Positions 35,775 through 44,693 of a DNA stretch of 64,000 bases are shown in pieces. Under the pieces are notes generated by a model, which saw only the letters and a list, made by a program, of their open reading frames with translations, was not told the origin of the DNA and did no database searches. The DNA is from Flavobacterium johnsoniae (GTDB lineage: Bacteria; Bacteroidota; Bacteroidia; Flavobacteriales; Flavobacteriaceae): positions 868,001 to 932,000 of the forward strand of contig NZ_CP103794.1 in the NCBI RefSeq assembly GCF_030388325.1, written 5' to 3'. Each line of letters opens with the position of its first letter. The first letter of the stretch is position 1. Made by a program: the position numbers and the translations under genes.

Positions 35775-35858
35775 TCGATTCAAAATGCCTAATGTTTTCG
35801 GGCTTTCGAAAAAACGGAATGGATTATTTTTCTTAATTTTACAAAAAAGACACATATT

Positions 35859-36377
35859 ATGCTATCAAAAAATATTGAATCGGCTTTAAATAAGCAAATT
35901 AGAATAGAAGCAGAATCTTCGCAAACTTACCTTTCTATGGCTTGTTGGGCAGAAGTACACGGATTAGAGGGAATCGCTCAATTTATGTATACGCAGTCAG
36001 ATGAAGAGCGTGCACACATGCTTAAATTGGTAAAATTTGTAAACGAACGTGGAGGTCACGCTCAAATTACAGATTTAAAAGCGCCTAGAATAAGTTATTC
36101 TACTTTTAAAGAAATGTTTGAAGAGCTTTACAATCATGAACTTTTTGTTTCTAAATCTATTAACGAATTGGTACACATTACTTTTGAAGAAAAAGATTAT
36201 GCAACACATAATTTCTTACAATGGTATGTTTCTGAGCAAATCGAAGAAGAAGCTACGGCTAAATCTATTTTGGATAAAATCAACTTGATTGGTGAAGATA
36301 AAGGCGGACTTTACTTGTTTGACCGTGATATTCAGCAATTAACGGTGACTAGTTCTATCGCTATTAATCCAAAATAA
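35859..36377 (+). CDS. ftnA: Ferritin
   Basis: 172 residues, non-haem bacterial ferritin. Four-helix bundle with ferroxidase residues in EAESSQTYLSMACWAEVHGLEG, QSDEERAHMLKLVKFVNERGG, and the C-terminal WYVSEQIEEEATAKSILDK. It stores iron as ferric mineral in a 24-mer shell and limits Fenton chemistry. No Fur-box or second iron gene is evident. Full length. Confidence 0.95.
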   Translation: MLSKNIESALNKQIRIEAESSQTYLSMACWAEVHGLEGIAQFMYTQSDEERAHMLKLVKFVNERGGHAQITDLKAPRISYSTFKEMFEELYNHELFVSKSINELVHITFEEKDYATHNFLQWYVSEQIEEEATAKSILDKINLIGEDKGGLYLFDRDIQQLTVTSSIAINPK

Positions 36378-36424
36378 AAAAAGTTAAAGTTTATTTAGAA
36401 TATTTAAAAATTACTTTTTTCCTT

Positions 36425-36432
36425 TATATTTG
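36425..36432 (+). promoter_or_regulatory. -7 box (TAnnTTTG) of the small Lys/Cys-rich gene
   Basis: TATATTTG, 27 bases before the TTG start at 36460; a purine-rich AGAGGA lies at 36451-36456. Confidence 0.65.
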
Positions 36433-36459
36433 TCTCTGTTTTTATAATACAGAGGAAAA

Positions 36460-36645
36460 TTGGGCAAGAAAGAAAAAGACAAGGAGAAGAAAAAGGATAA
36501 AAAGAAAAAGAAAAATTCTGAAATCCTTGATAAGATCAAGAAGATTGAAAACTGTAAATCTTCTTGCTGTGAGAAATACAAAAAAAGCGAAAAGAAGCGT
36601 TGCTCACGTTGTCCTATGTTTGATTTATTCAAAAAAACTGCTTAA
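36460..36645 (+). CDS. Small Lys/Cys-rich protein (probable metal-binding)
   Basis: 61 residues from a TTG start (36460), which follows an AGAGGA ribosome site and a TAnnTTTG promoter box, all correctly spaced. The first 20 residues are almost only Lys, Asp and Glu. The second half holds five Cys in CKSSCCEKYKKSEKKRCSRC, then PMFDLFKK. Cys pairs suggest zinc or other metal binding; the Lys run may touch nucleic acid. Followed by a proper terminator. It looks like a genuine small gene that start-codon rules would miss. Confidence 0.7.
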   Translation: MGKKEKDKEKKKDKKKKKNSEILDKIKKIENCKSSCCEKYKKSEKKRCSRCPMFDLFKKTA

Positions 36646-36655
36646 CAAAATATAG

Positions 36656-36687
36656 AAAAACCCATCAGATTTCTCTGGTGGGTTTTT
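36656..36687 (+). terminator. Terminator after the small Lys/Cys-rich gene
   Basis: AAAAACCCATCAGA (36656-36669) pairs with TCTGGTGGGTTTTT (36674-36687), with one G-T pair, then T. Confidence 0.85.
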
Positions 36688-36728
36688 TAGTTTTAAATTG
36701 CAGTCTACTTCTGATTTTAAATTTTATT

Positions 36729-37421
36729 ATGAAAAACGAAAATATAATACCAAAATCAAGTCTTGATTTTTTGATTCAACTAAAAGAAAACAACAATAAA
36801 CCATGGTTCGAAGCCAACAAACCGCAATATTTAATAGAATTAAATCATATTGAGAATTTTGCCGGAGCTTTACTGAAAGAACTTTCCAAAACAGATGTTT
36901 TAGAAAATACTTCAGGCAAAAAAAGCGTTTACAGAATTTATCGTGATATTCGTTTTTCTAAAGACAAAACTCCTTTTAAACATTTTTGGGGCGGAAGTTA
37001 TACTCGCGCAACTGCAGCAAGACGCGGCGGTTATTATTTTCATTTGGAAAAAGGAAACACTTTTTTCGCCGGAGGTTTTTGGGGGCCAAATGCAGCCGAT
37101 TTAAAACGTATAAGAACAGAATTTGCTCAAGATCCTGAAACTTTCCAGAAAATCTTAAACTCAAAATCTTTCGTCAAAAATTTCGGAACCCTACAAGGCG
37201 AACAACTAAAAACAAAACCGAAAGATTTCGACGCAAATCATCCAGCGATTGATTTACTTCGTTACAAACAATTCTTGGTTATAAAACGCTTTACAGACGA
37301 AGAAGTTTTAAGTCCACAGTTTCTTGATCTCGCTTTGGATGCATTTGTAAACATGCGACCTTTTTTTGATTATATGAGCGAGGTCTTGACAACTGACAGT
37401 AATGGAGTTTCTATTTTATAA
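36729..37421 (+). CDS. DUF2461 family protein
   Basis: 230 residues from the ATG at 36729 (MKNENIIPKSSLDFLIQL); an earlier in-frame start would begin inside the preceding terminator and is rejected. Landmarks: LKENNNKPWFEANKPQYL, VYRIYRDIRFSKDKTPFKHFWG, GGYYFHLEKGNTFFAGGFWGP and a C-terminal LDLALDAFVNMRPFFDYMS. This matches DUF2461 (TIGR02453), function unknown, cytosolic. Confidence 0.9.
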   Translation: MKNENIIPKSSLDFLIQLKENNNKPWFEANKPQYLIELNHIENFAGALLKELSKTDVLENTSGKKSVYRIYRDIRFSKDKTPFKHFWGGSYTRATAARRGGYYFHLEKGNTFFAGGFWGPNAADLKRIRTEFAQDPETFQKILNSKSFVKNFGTLQGEQLKTKPKDFDANHPAIDLLRYKQFLVIKRFTDEEVLSPQFLDLALDAFVNMRPFFDYMSEVLTTDSNGVSIL

Positions 37422-37446
37422 AACTCATTTTCTTAAAATATAAAAA

Positions 37447-37484
37447 CCCGACAGTTTTTATCCCGAGGCTTCGGGACTGTCGGG
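37447..37484. terminator. GC-rich hairpin between DUF2461 and ssb
   Basis: Outer CCCGACAG (37447-37454) pairs with CTGTCGGG (37477-37484); inner CCCGA (37462-37466) pairs with TCGGG (37471-37475). Between convergent genes; AAAAA precedes it. Confidence 0.75.
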
Positions 37485-37519
37485 CTACTTACGAGATATT
37501 CTTAACGGAATATTTAATA

Positions 37520-37843
37520 TTATTTACTTAGAAGTAAAATTTCATTTACCACAACTTCAGTTACATAACGTTTTTCTCCATTTTTGTCATCATAACTTCT
37601 GTGAGTTAACTTTCCATCAATGGCAACTTCTTTTCCTTTTACCACAAACTTTTCAATTATTTCGGCGGTTTTCCCCCATGCAGTTATGCGATGCCATTCT
37701 GTTTTTTCTACCCTTTCTCCTTTGTCATTTTTGTAATGTTCATTTGTGGCAATCGTTAAATGAGCCAATTTTTTCCCGCTTTCTAAAGTCTTAATTTCTG
37801 GGTTATTACCAACATTTCCGATCAATTGCACTCTGTTTTTCAT
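37520..37843 (-). CDS. ssb: Single-stranded DNA-binding protein
   Basis: 107 residues: only the OB-fold, without the acidic C-terminal tail of the main SSB. MKNRVQLIGNVGNNPEIKTL, AHLTIATNEHYKNDKGERVEKTEWHRI, GKEVAIDGKLTHRSYDDK and the final VVNEILLL strand. Short tail-less SSBs in Bacteroidota are usually second copies, used in competence or repair; that role is inferred. Monocistronic. Confidence 0.9.
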   Translation of the reverse strand: MKNRVQLIGNVGNNPEIKTLESGKKLAHLTIATNEHYKNDKGERVEKTEWHRITAWGKTAEIIEKFVVKGKEVAIDGKLTHRSYDDKNGEKRYVTEVVVNEILLLSK

Positions 37844-37972
37844 GGCGTATATTATTTTTAGGTTATTATAAATTGAAAATGTTCATCAAATTCAACAGGG
37901 CAAAGATGAAAAAGACCAGCAATGATAGTCGGTTGCTAACTATTTACTACCGACTGTAACTATTTGTAAGCG

Positions 37973-38004
37973 TTTGTAATTGGAATTTGTTTTTTGTATA
38001 TTTG
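37973..38004 (+). promoter_or_regulatory. Full Bacteroidota-type promoter of the GNAT-nitrilase gene
   Basis: A -33 TTTG (37973-37976) and a -7 box TATATTTG (37997-38004) with a 20-base spacer. The ATG is at 38021. Confidence 0.7.
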
Positions 38005-38020
38005 AGATAAATCTTACTAT

Positions 38021-39550
38021 ATGCAGGCAAAAATTAATAAAGTCGAATTAAGAAATTTAGAAATTGAAGACTATAAACAATTAAAAAAATCAATGATTGA
38101 ATCGTATCCTGAAATGGCCGATTCGTATTGGGGATCTGATGATATTGAAAGACTTCTTTCTATTTTTCCAGAAGGACAATTGGTTATTTTAGTTGATGGA
38201 AAAGTTGTCGGTTCTGCATTATCTCTTATCGTTGATGAAAAATTAGTTGAAAAAAGACATAACTACCAACAAATTAGTGGCGATTATACTTTCTCTACGC
38301 ATAATCCAAATGCCGAAATCTTATACGGAATAGATGTTTTTATTCATCCAAATTATCGCGGTTTGCGTCTAGGACGTCGTTTATACGATGCTAGAAAAGA
38401 GCTTTGCGAACAATTGAATTTAAAAGCTATTGTTTTTGCAGGTCGAATTCCGAGTTATAGAGAGCACGCCAAAAAAATGACTCCCAAAAACTATATTGAA
38501 AAAGTACGAACCAAAGAATTATACGATCCGGTTCTTTCTTTTCAGTTGAGTAATGATTTTCACGTTTTGAGAGTCATAAAAAATTATTTGGAAGGTGATG
38601 AAGAATCAAAAGAATTTGCGGTTTTACTAGAATGGAATAATATTTATTACGAGGATAGTCCGAAACTGATTAATCTTAAAAAAAACATCATTCGTTTAGG
38701 ATTAATTCAGTGGCAAATGCGTCCGCTGAATAATGTTGAAGCACTTTTCGAACAAGCCGAATTCTTTATCGATGCCGTTTCTGGTTATGGATCCGACTTT
38801 GCTTTATTTCCAGAATTGTTCATTGCTCCATTAATGGCAGATTACAATCATTTATCTGAAGCAGAAGCTATTCGCGAATTGGCTCGACACTCAGATCCAA
38901 TTAGAAAGCGTTTTCAGGAATTTGCCATTTCTTACAACATCAATATTATCACGGGAAGTATGCCTTATTTGGAAGGTGGAAATCTGTACAATGTTGGTTT
39001 TTTATGTAAAAGAGATGGAACTTCAGAAATGTATACCAAAATTCATATTACGCCAAACGAAGTAATTCATTGGGGAATGAAAGGCGGATCGCAGTTTAAA
39101 ACCTTTGATACGGATTGCGGTAAAATTGGTATTTTAATTTGTTATGATGTCGAATTTCCAGAACTTTCAAGACTTTTAGCCGATGAAGGAATGAACATTT
39201 TATTTGTTCCGTTTTTAACCGACACACAAAATGGTTATACGCGTGTAAAACATTGTTCGCAGGCGCGCGCCATCGAAAATGAGTGTTATGTAGCCATAGC
39301 AGGTTGCGTTGGAAATCTTCCAAAAGTAAATAATATGGATATTCAATATGCACAATCTTCTGTGTTTACTCCATCTGATTTTGCTTTTCCGAGTAACGGA
39401 ATCAAAGCAGAAGCAACTCCAAATACAGAAATGACCTTGATTGTTGATGTCGATTTGAACTTATTGAAAGAACTTCACGAACATGGTAGTGTTAAAACGT
39501 TAAAGGATCGTAGGTCTGATTTGTATGAAATTAAAAAATTGAATTCATAA
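38021..39550 (+). CDS. GNAT acetyltransferase fused to carbon-nitrogen hydrolase
   Basis: 509 residues. Residues about 1-215 are a GNAT domain (LEIEDYKQLKKSMIESYPEM; acetyl-CoA loop VFIHPNYRGLRLGRRLYDAR). Residues about 225-505 are a nitrilase-superfamily amidohydrolase with the triad Glu265 (FPELF), Lys340 (YTKIHITPNE) and Cys374 (LICYDVEFPE). The same chain could acylate an amine and hydrolyse an amide of a related compound. Known Bacteroidota fusion; substrate unknown. Followed closely by two small genes on the same strand (gaps 18 and 15 bases). Confidence 0.88.
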   Translation: MQAKINKVELRNLEIEDYKQLKKSMIESYPEMADSYWGSDDIERLLSIFPEGQLVILVDGKVVGSALSLIVDEKLVEKRHNYQQISGDYTFSTHNPNAEILYGIDVFIHPNYRGLRLGRRLYDARKELCEQLNLKAIVFAGRIPSYREHAKKMTPKNYIEKVRTKELYDPVLSFQLSNDFHVLRVIKNYLEGDEESKEFAVLLEWNNIYYEDSPKLINLKKNIIRLGLIQWQMRPLNNVEALFEQAEFFIDAVSGYGSDFALFPELFIAPLMADYNHLSEAEAIRELARHSDPIRKRFQEFAISYNINIITGSMPYLEGGNLYNVGFLCKRDGTSEMYTKIHITPNEVIHWGMKGGSQFKTFDTDCGKIGILICYDVEFPELSRLLADEGMNILFVPFLTDTQNGYTRVKHCSQARAIENECYVAIAGCVGNLPKVNNMDIQYAQSSVFTPSDFAFPSNGIKAEATPNTEMTLIVDVDLNLLKELHEHGSVKTLKDRRSDLYEIKKLNS

Positions 39551-39568
39551 AAAATTCATAGTAGCAAA

Positions 39569-39895
39569 ATGGCCATCATCAGAAAAAATCCTTTATTCGA
39601 AATTTATTTTGAAGATGGTCATTTAATAATAAATAATGCTGATTATAGGAAAGATAACAGAGTAATTGACATCGAAAATATTCAAAGTTTAGAGCTTATA
39701 AGAAATTTATCTTTCATTAATAAAATTATCGAAGTGACATTTGGTCTGAATTTTCCAGCAAAATCTAACGAATTGAGAATAAATATGGAAAACGGTTTCA
39801 AAAATATTTTGCTAACCGACTGTGATATCAGCAAAGTTGAACTTTTGATCTACGAGATTAATCAAACAATTATTAAAAAATCTGATTTTCAATAA
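39569..39895 (+). CDS. Small protein of unknown function
   Basis: 108 residues, no signal peptide. Strand-rich with an FEIYFEDGHLIINNADYRKD start, a middle IENIQSLELIRNLSFINKIIEV, and a final helix. The pattern resembles a PH-like or bacterial DUF fold but I cannot name it. It lies 18 bases after the GNAT-nitrilase gene and 15 before the zinc-ribbon gene, so the three probably form one transcript. Confidence 0.6.
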   Translation: MAIIRKNPLFEIYFEDGHLIINNADYRKDNRVIDIENIQSLELIRNLSFINKIIEVTFGLNFPAKSNELRINMENGFKNILLTDCDISKVELLIYEINQTIIKKSDFQ

Positions 39896-39910
39896 ATTAA
39901 AAATAATTTC

Positions 39911-40258
39911 ATGAAAACATGTCCCGAATGTTCCGCAAAAATTGTAGGCCGTGAAGACAAAAAATTCTGTTCAGACAGCTGTCGTAATGCCTTTAATAAC
40001 AAAATGAATAAAGATAGTACGAATTTCATGCGAAATATAAACAACAAGTTACGCAAAAATTACCGTATTTTGGCAGAGCTAAATGTAGATGGAAAATCAA
40101 AGGCTACTCGAGACAAAATGCTCAACAAAGGCTTTGATTTTGAATTCTTTACAAATGTATTACAAACCAAGACAGGAAATACTTATTATTTCTTGTACGA
40201 TCAAGGTTATCGTTCCTTGGACAATGATTATTTTATGCTTGTTAAAAAAGAAATATAG
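39911..40258 (+). CDS. Small zinc-ribbon protein
   Basis: 115 residues. The N-terminal knuckle CPECSAKIVGREDKKFCSDSC has four Cys (CxxC...CxxxC) that would bind one zinc. The rest is helical with NMDSTNFMRNINNKLRKN-like repeats of Asn and Lys, ending in a strand pair (NTYYFLYDQGYRSLDNDYFM). No catalytic motif. Probably binds nucleic acid or is a structural adaptor. It lies 16 bases before the M28 peptidase gene. Confidence 0.75.
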   Translation: MKTCPECSAKIVGREDKKFCSDSCRNAFNNKMNKDSTNFMRNINNKLRKNYRILAELNVDGKSKATRDKMLNKGFDFEFFTNVLQTKTGNTYYFLYDQGYRSLDNDYFMLVKKEI

Positions 40259-40274
40259 ATAGTATTTATTCACC

Positions 40275-42665
40275 ATGAGAAAAAACCAAACCTCAATTCT
40301 AGCCATAGCCTGTGTTTTAGCTTTACTTGGCATTATATACGCCACGATGATGCCACAAGGAATTTCAAAAGACGATGAAGCTCTTGCCGAATTCTCGACC
40401 GAAAGAGCCTTAAATCAGGTTGAGATTATGGCGCAGAAACCTCATTACGTCGGATCAACAAATCACGAACTGGTTGCTAATTATCTAAAACTAGAATTGA
40501 ACAGAATTGGTCTAGAAACGAGTGTTCAGGAAGGTTTTACTCTAAACGATAGAGGTCTTTTAGTAAAGTCAAAAAACATTTTGGCGCGAATTAAAGGAAC
40601 AAATAATACAAAAGCGCTTTTACTTCTTTCTCATTATGACAGCGCTCCACATTCATTTTCAAAAGGTGCAAGTGACGATGCTTCTGGCGTTGCTACTATT
40701 TTAGAAGGAGTTCGTGCTTTTTTATACTCAAAACATCCACAAAAAAATGATATCATTATCTTATTTTCTGATGCTGAAGAATTGGGTTTAAATGGTGCGG
40801 CTTTGTTTGTAAATCAGCATCCTTGGGCGAAAGACGTTGGTTTGGTTTTAAACTTTGAAGCGCGCGGAACTTCTGGTCCAAGTTATATGCTGATGGAAAC
40901 CAACAAAGGAAATGAAGCTTTAGTTAAAGCATTTTCTGACGCTAAAACTTCTTATCCGGTTTCAAATTCTTTGATGTACAGCATTTACAAAATGCTTCCA
41001 AACGATACCGATTTGACTGTTTTTAGAGAACAAGGAAATATTCAAGGATTTAATTTTGCCTTTATCGACGGTCATTTCAATTATCATACACAGCAAGATG
41101 ACGTACAACATTTAAATAAAACCACTTTGGCGCATCAAGGAACTTATTTGATGCCGTTGTTAAAATACCTGACAAACATTGATTTAACCAAAACAGAATC
41201 TACAGAAGATAATGTTTATTTCAGTGCTCCTTTTTCATTCATCAGTTATCCTTTTTCTTGGGTAATGCCAATGACTTTAATTGCTTTTGGGCTTTTGGTT
41301 TTATTTCTTTTTGTTGGAAAAGTAAAAAGAATTATCTCATTCAGAGAAGTTTTTAAAGGTTTTGTTCCGCTTTTAGGTTCTATTATTATTGCCGGTTTAG
41401 TTACCTTTTTAGGATGGAAACTGATTTTAGAAATTTATCCGCAATATTCTGATCTTTTAAACGGATTTACTTATAACGGTCACGCCTACATTGGTGCTTT
41501 CGTAACTTTGAGTATTGCGATTTGTTTTGCTTTCTATCACCATTTTTCTGAAGCAAAAATCACAATGAACCATTTCGTAGCGCCTTTGTTACTTTGGATT
41601 ATTATTAATGCATATTTAGCAAATAGCTTAACTGGCGCAGGTTTCTTAATTATTCCTGTTTATTTCGGAATATTATTATTCGGAATTTTTGTCTTCACAC
41701 AACATTACAGTTTAGGAATGAATTTAATTTTCAGCATTCCTGCTTTGGCAATTATTGCTCCTTTTATTGTCATGTTTCCAATTGGTTTAGGTCTTAAAAT
41801 CTTGTTTGGAAGTGCCGTTCTAACCGTTTTGCTTTTCGGATTATTGTTGCCAATCTTTGGAGCATTCGCCAGAAAAGGCGCTTGGATTGTAGTTTTCTTT
41901 CTAGCTTCTATTTCGTTTTTTATTTACGCAGGTTATCATTCTGGTTATGAATACGGAAAAGCAAAATCTAATAGTTTATTATACATTTTAAATGGTGATA
42001 ATAATTCTGCCTCTTGGGCAACTTACGACACCAATTTAGACGAATGGACTAAATCGTATTTAGGAGAAAAAAATCAAAAAGCAGTTGGTTTAAATACGCT
42101 TCCGCTTGCAAGTAAGTACAATACAACTTTTACCTATAGCGCGATTGCACCTGTTGTTGATGTTCCAAAACCGACAATTCAGTTTTTAAGAGACAGTGTT
42201 ATTGGAAATAATAGGTATTTAAAAATAAAAATTACTCCAAACAGAAAAGTTAATCGATACGATATTTACGCAAATCCAAAAATGACGTTTTATAACTTCA
42301 AAGCAAATGGAGTTGCCACTTCTGGAGAAAAAGGAAATCGTTTACAAAGAGAAGACAGTAAAATTTTGTGTTATTATGTTGTGGGCAACGAACCGCTTGT
42401 AATGGATTTCTACATTCAAAAATCATCTCTTTTTGATATGGATTTGATAGAAAGTTCATTTGATTTGATGAGCAATCCGTTATTAAACGTAAAACCAAGA
42501 GAAAACTGGATGATGCCAACACCTTTTGTCTTAAATGATGCCATTTTAATACATCAGAAAATAAAAAGATATACGCCACCAGTAAAACCGATTGAACCTG
42601 TAGTTGTAAAAGACAGTTTGACGGTATTAAAAGACACTATAAAACCTGTTATAAAACCAGAATAG
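40275..42665 (+). CDS. M28-family zinc aminopeptidase with multi-pass membrane region
   Basis: 796 residues. N-terminal signal anchor (7-28), then the M28 peptidase domain (about 40-300): His120 in SHYDSAP, Asp134/Asp135 in GASDDASG, Glu168-Glu169 in DAEELG, NFEARG, and HFNYHTQQDD. Then about eight membrane helices (about 315-560), and a soluble beta-rich C-terminal domain (about 580-785) with a Pro/Val/Lys tail. Related to the endoplasmic reticulum metallopeptidase layout. It would cleave N-terminal residues from peptides on the outer side of the inner membrane. Confidence 0.88.
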   Translation: MRKNQTSILAIACVLALLGIIYATMMPQGISKDDEALAEFSTERALNQVEIMAQKPHYVGSTNHELVANYLKLELNRIGLETSVQEGFTLNDRGLLVKSKNILARIKGTNNTKALLLLSHYDSAPHSFSKGASDDASGVATILEGVRAFLYSKHPQKNDIIILFSDAEELGLNGAALFVNQHPWAKDVGLVLNFEARGTSGPSYMLMETNKGNEALVKAFSDAKTSYPVSNSLMYSIYKMLPNDTDLTVFREQGNIQGFNFAFIDGHFNYHTQQDDVQHLNKTTLAHQGTYLMPLLKYLTNIDLTKTESTEDNVYFSAPFSFISYPFSWVMPMTLIAFGLLVLFLFVGKVKRIISFREVFKGFVPLLGSIIIAGLVTFLGWKLILEIYPQYSDLLNGFTYNGHAYIGAFVTLSIAICFAFYHHFSEAKITMNHFVAPLLLWIIINAYLANSLTGAGFLIIPVYFGILLFGIFVFTQHYSLGMNLIFSIPALAIIAPFIVMFPIGLGLKILFGSAVLTVLLFGLLLPIFGAFARKGAWIVVFFLASISFFIYAGYHSGYEYGKAKSNSLLYILNGDNNSASWATYDTNLDEWTKSYLGEKNQKAVGLNTLPLASKYNTTFTYSAIAPVVDVPKPTIQFLRDSVIGNNRYLKIKITPNRKVNRYDIYANPKMTFYNFKANGVATSGEKGNRLQREDSKILCYYVVGNEPLVMDFYIQKSSLFDMDLIESSFDLMSNPLLNVKPRENWMMPTPFVLNDAILIHQKIKRYTPPVKPIEPVVVKDSLTVLKDTIKPVIKPE

Positions 42666-42701
42666 AAGTCCAGCATTTTAATCTTAATCTCTTAAAATAC
42701 A

Positions 42702-43571
42702 ATGGGGAAAAAATTCATTCTTTTTTTAACTTTTGCTAGTTTTTCAATACTTCAAGCTCAAACTATTGAAGAAAAAATTGCTGCAAAAACGTGCGAATGT
42801 TTGCAAAAAAGCTCAAACATTACCAATGATGTTTTTAGAGATTGTTTGACAAAACCAATTGGAGAATTGGTTCTGACCGATAAAGACCCAAAAGTTCGAG
42901 AATCGATTAATACTGTAGAAGGAATTCAAACTATGATTCTTAGAGCAAAAGAACTAGTTTCTAAAAAATGTCCAGACTTAGTTCCCGCTTTAATTGAGAA
43001 TAAAGAAGACATTTACTACGGAAAATCAAAAAATAAAAGCGCTCAGAACTTTTATAAAATCGGACAGGATTTTATGGATCAAAAGAACTTTAAATCGGCA
43101 ATTGAAAGTTTTCAATTGGCTATAAAAGAAGATCCGAATTTTGTTCTTGCACTTGATGATATGGGAGTTTCTTACAGACAATTAGACGATTATGATAATG
43201 CAATAAAATATTATAAAAAATCGCTGGAAATTTATCCTGAAGGTCATTTTGCTTTAATGAACATTGGAGTTGCCTATACTTTTAAATCTGACTATAAAAC
43301 GGCGATTAGCTATTATCAAAAATTAATTGAATATCATCCTGATAACGCCGAAGGTTATTTTGGAGCCGGAAAAAACTATTTTATTCTTAAAGACGACGAA
43401 AAAGCATTAGATAATATGTTTATGGCTCACAGAATTTACACTAATTCAAAATCAGATTATGCAAAAGATTCTGAACAATTTATTGGAGCTATTTATCACA
43501 AAATGAAATCGGAGAACAAAGAAGATCTTTTCAAGAAAATTGCGGAGAAAAACAATGTTCAAATAAATTAA
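42702..43571 (+). CDS. Exported tetratricopeptide repeat protein
   Basis: 289 residues. Signal peptide ends SILQAQ. Residues about 20-95 carry Cys pairs (KTCECLQKSSNITNDVFRDC). Residues about 110-230 hold three TPRs: NFYKIGQDFMDQKNFKSAIESF, LDDMGVSYRQLDDYDNAIKYYKK and MNIGVAYTFKSDYKTAISYYQK. The C terminus is helical. A periplasmic adaptor is likely. Follows the M28 gene by 36 bases, same strand. Confidence 0.82.
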   Translation: MGKKFILFLTFASFSILQAQTIEEKIAAKTCECLQKSSNITNDVFRDCLTKPIGELVLTDKDPKVRESINTVEGIQTMILRAKELVSKKCPDLVPALIENKEDIYYGKSKNKSAQNFYKIGQDFMDQKNFKSAIESFQLAIKEDPNFVLALDDMGVSYRQLDDYDNAIKYYKKSLEIYPEGHFALMNIGVAYTFKSDYKTAISYYQKLIEYHPDNAEGYFGAGKNYFILKDDEKALDNMFMAHRIYTNSKSDYAKDSEQFIGAIYHKMKSENKEDLFKKIAEKNNVQIN

Positions 43572-43595
43572 AACAACTCTAAATATTTCAAATAC

Positions 43596-43629
43596 AAAAG
43601 GACAGACTTACAATCAAAGTCTGTCTTTT
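43596..43629 (+). terminator. Terminator after the TPR gene
   Basis: AAAAGGACAGACTT (43596-43609) pairs with AAGTCTGTCTTTT (43617-43629), one bulged base, then a T-rich stretch. Confidence 0.8.
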
Positions 43630-43713
43630 CGTTTTTAATCAATATTCCTCTTTTTTATACTGAAGAAAATCTTTGCAACTCTATAACTTTGTAACTTTGA
43701 ACCTCAAAAAAAA

Positions 43714-44529
43714 ATGAAACAAATAAGTATATTAGGCTGTGGCTGGTTGGGATTTCCGTTGGCTAAAAAACTAATCGGAAAAGGAAATTCAGTAAAAGGC
43801 TCAACAACTTCAGAAAACAAACTTTCAATTTTAGAAAATGTTGGAATAAATCCGTTTTTAGTTAATATTGAAAGCGAAGGAGTTTCTGAAAACATTGCTG
43901 ATTTTTTAGCAGAAAGCGAAGTTTTAATTATTGACATTCCGCCAAAATTACGTGCTGAAAACCCAAATTCAGAAAAGAAAATTTTTGTCGAAAAAATCAA
44001 AAATTTAATTCCTTTTATAGAAAAATCAACCGTTAAGAAAGTGCTTTTTGTAAGTTCAACTTCTGTTTATGGCGATGATAATGATTTTATTACCGAAGAA
44101 ACCATTCCAAATCCAGAAACTGAAAGTGGCAAACAATTGGTTTTAGTTGAAAATCTTCTTCAAGAAAATCAAAATTTCGAAACCACAATTCTTAGATTCG
44201 GCGGATTGATAGGCGAAGATCGTCATCCTGTAAAGTTTTTGGCAGGAAAAGAAAACCTGGAAAATCCTGATGCACCGATAAATTTAATTCATTTAAGAGA
44301 TTGTATTTCTATTATTGAAGAAATTATAAATCAAAACAAATGGAATGAAGTTTTTAATGCAGTTGCACCGTTTCATCCAATTCGTTCAGCATATTACACA
44401 CAAAAAGCCGTTGAAATGAATTTAACTTTACCGAAATTCAGTTCTGAAAAATCAAATATTAAAAAGATTATTTCGAGCGAAAAGATTGAAACTGTTTTAA
44501 GTTATAAATTCAAGTTAGAACATTATTAA
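43714..44529 (+). CDS. NAD-dependent epimerase/dehydratase, YeeZ-like
   Basis: 271 residues. Rossmann start ISILGCGWLGFPLAKKLIGKGNSVKGST, then IIDIPPKLR, FVSSTSVYGDDNDF with a Ser-x-x-Tyr pattern, and a C-terminal substrate domain with INLIHLRDCISIIEEII. It fits the short-chain dehydrogenase group near E. coli YeeZ; no reaction can be assigned. Two TAACTTTG boxes (43684-43699) lie upstream but inside CTTTG repeats, so they may be chance. Confidence 0.82.
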   Translation: MKQISILGCGWLGFPLAKKLIGKGNSVKGSTTSENKLSILENVGINPFLVNIESEGVSENIADFLAESEVLIIDIPPKLRAENPNSEKKIFVEKIKNLIPFIEKSTVKKVLFVSSTSVYGDDNDFITEETIPNPETESGKQLVLVENLLQENQNFETTILRFGGLIGEDRHPVKFLAGKENLENPDAPINLIHLRDCISIIEEIINQNKWNEVFNAVAPFHPIRSAYYTQKAVEMNLTLPKFSSEKSNIKKIISSEKIETVLSYKFKLEHY

Positions 44530-44537
44530 AATACGAA

Positions 44538-44603
44538 TGTCAGGCTGAGCGAAGTCGAAGCCCTTTTCATCTTAATAAGGCTTCGACTTCGCTCAGCCTG
44601 ACA
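44538..44603. repeat. 25-bp perfect hairpin (TGTCAGGCTGAGCG arms)
   Basis: Arms 44538-44562 and 44579-44603 are a perfect 25-base inverse pair with a 16-base loop, after the YeeZ-like gene. A single identical arm is at 24948-24972. A CGCAAAG-type stretch follows at about 44630-44680. Confidence 0.88.
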
Positions 44604-44693
44604 ATATTGCAAAGATTATTAACTTAGAAACAAAAAACTTTGCGAACTTTGCGTATGTCTTTGCGCCTTTGCGTTAAAATTCTTCGATAAATT

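Noticed and set aside
36678..36728. 17-residue extension of the DUF2461 protein
   Set aside because: It starts inside the terminator of the preceding small gene.
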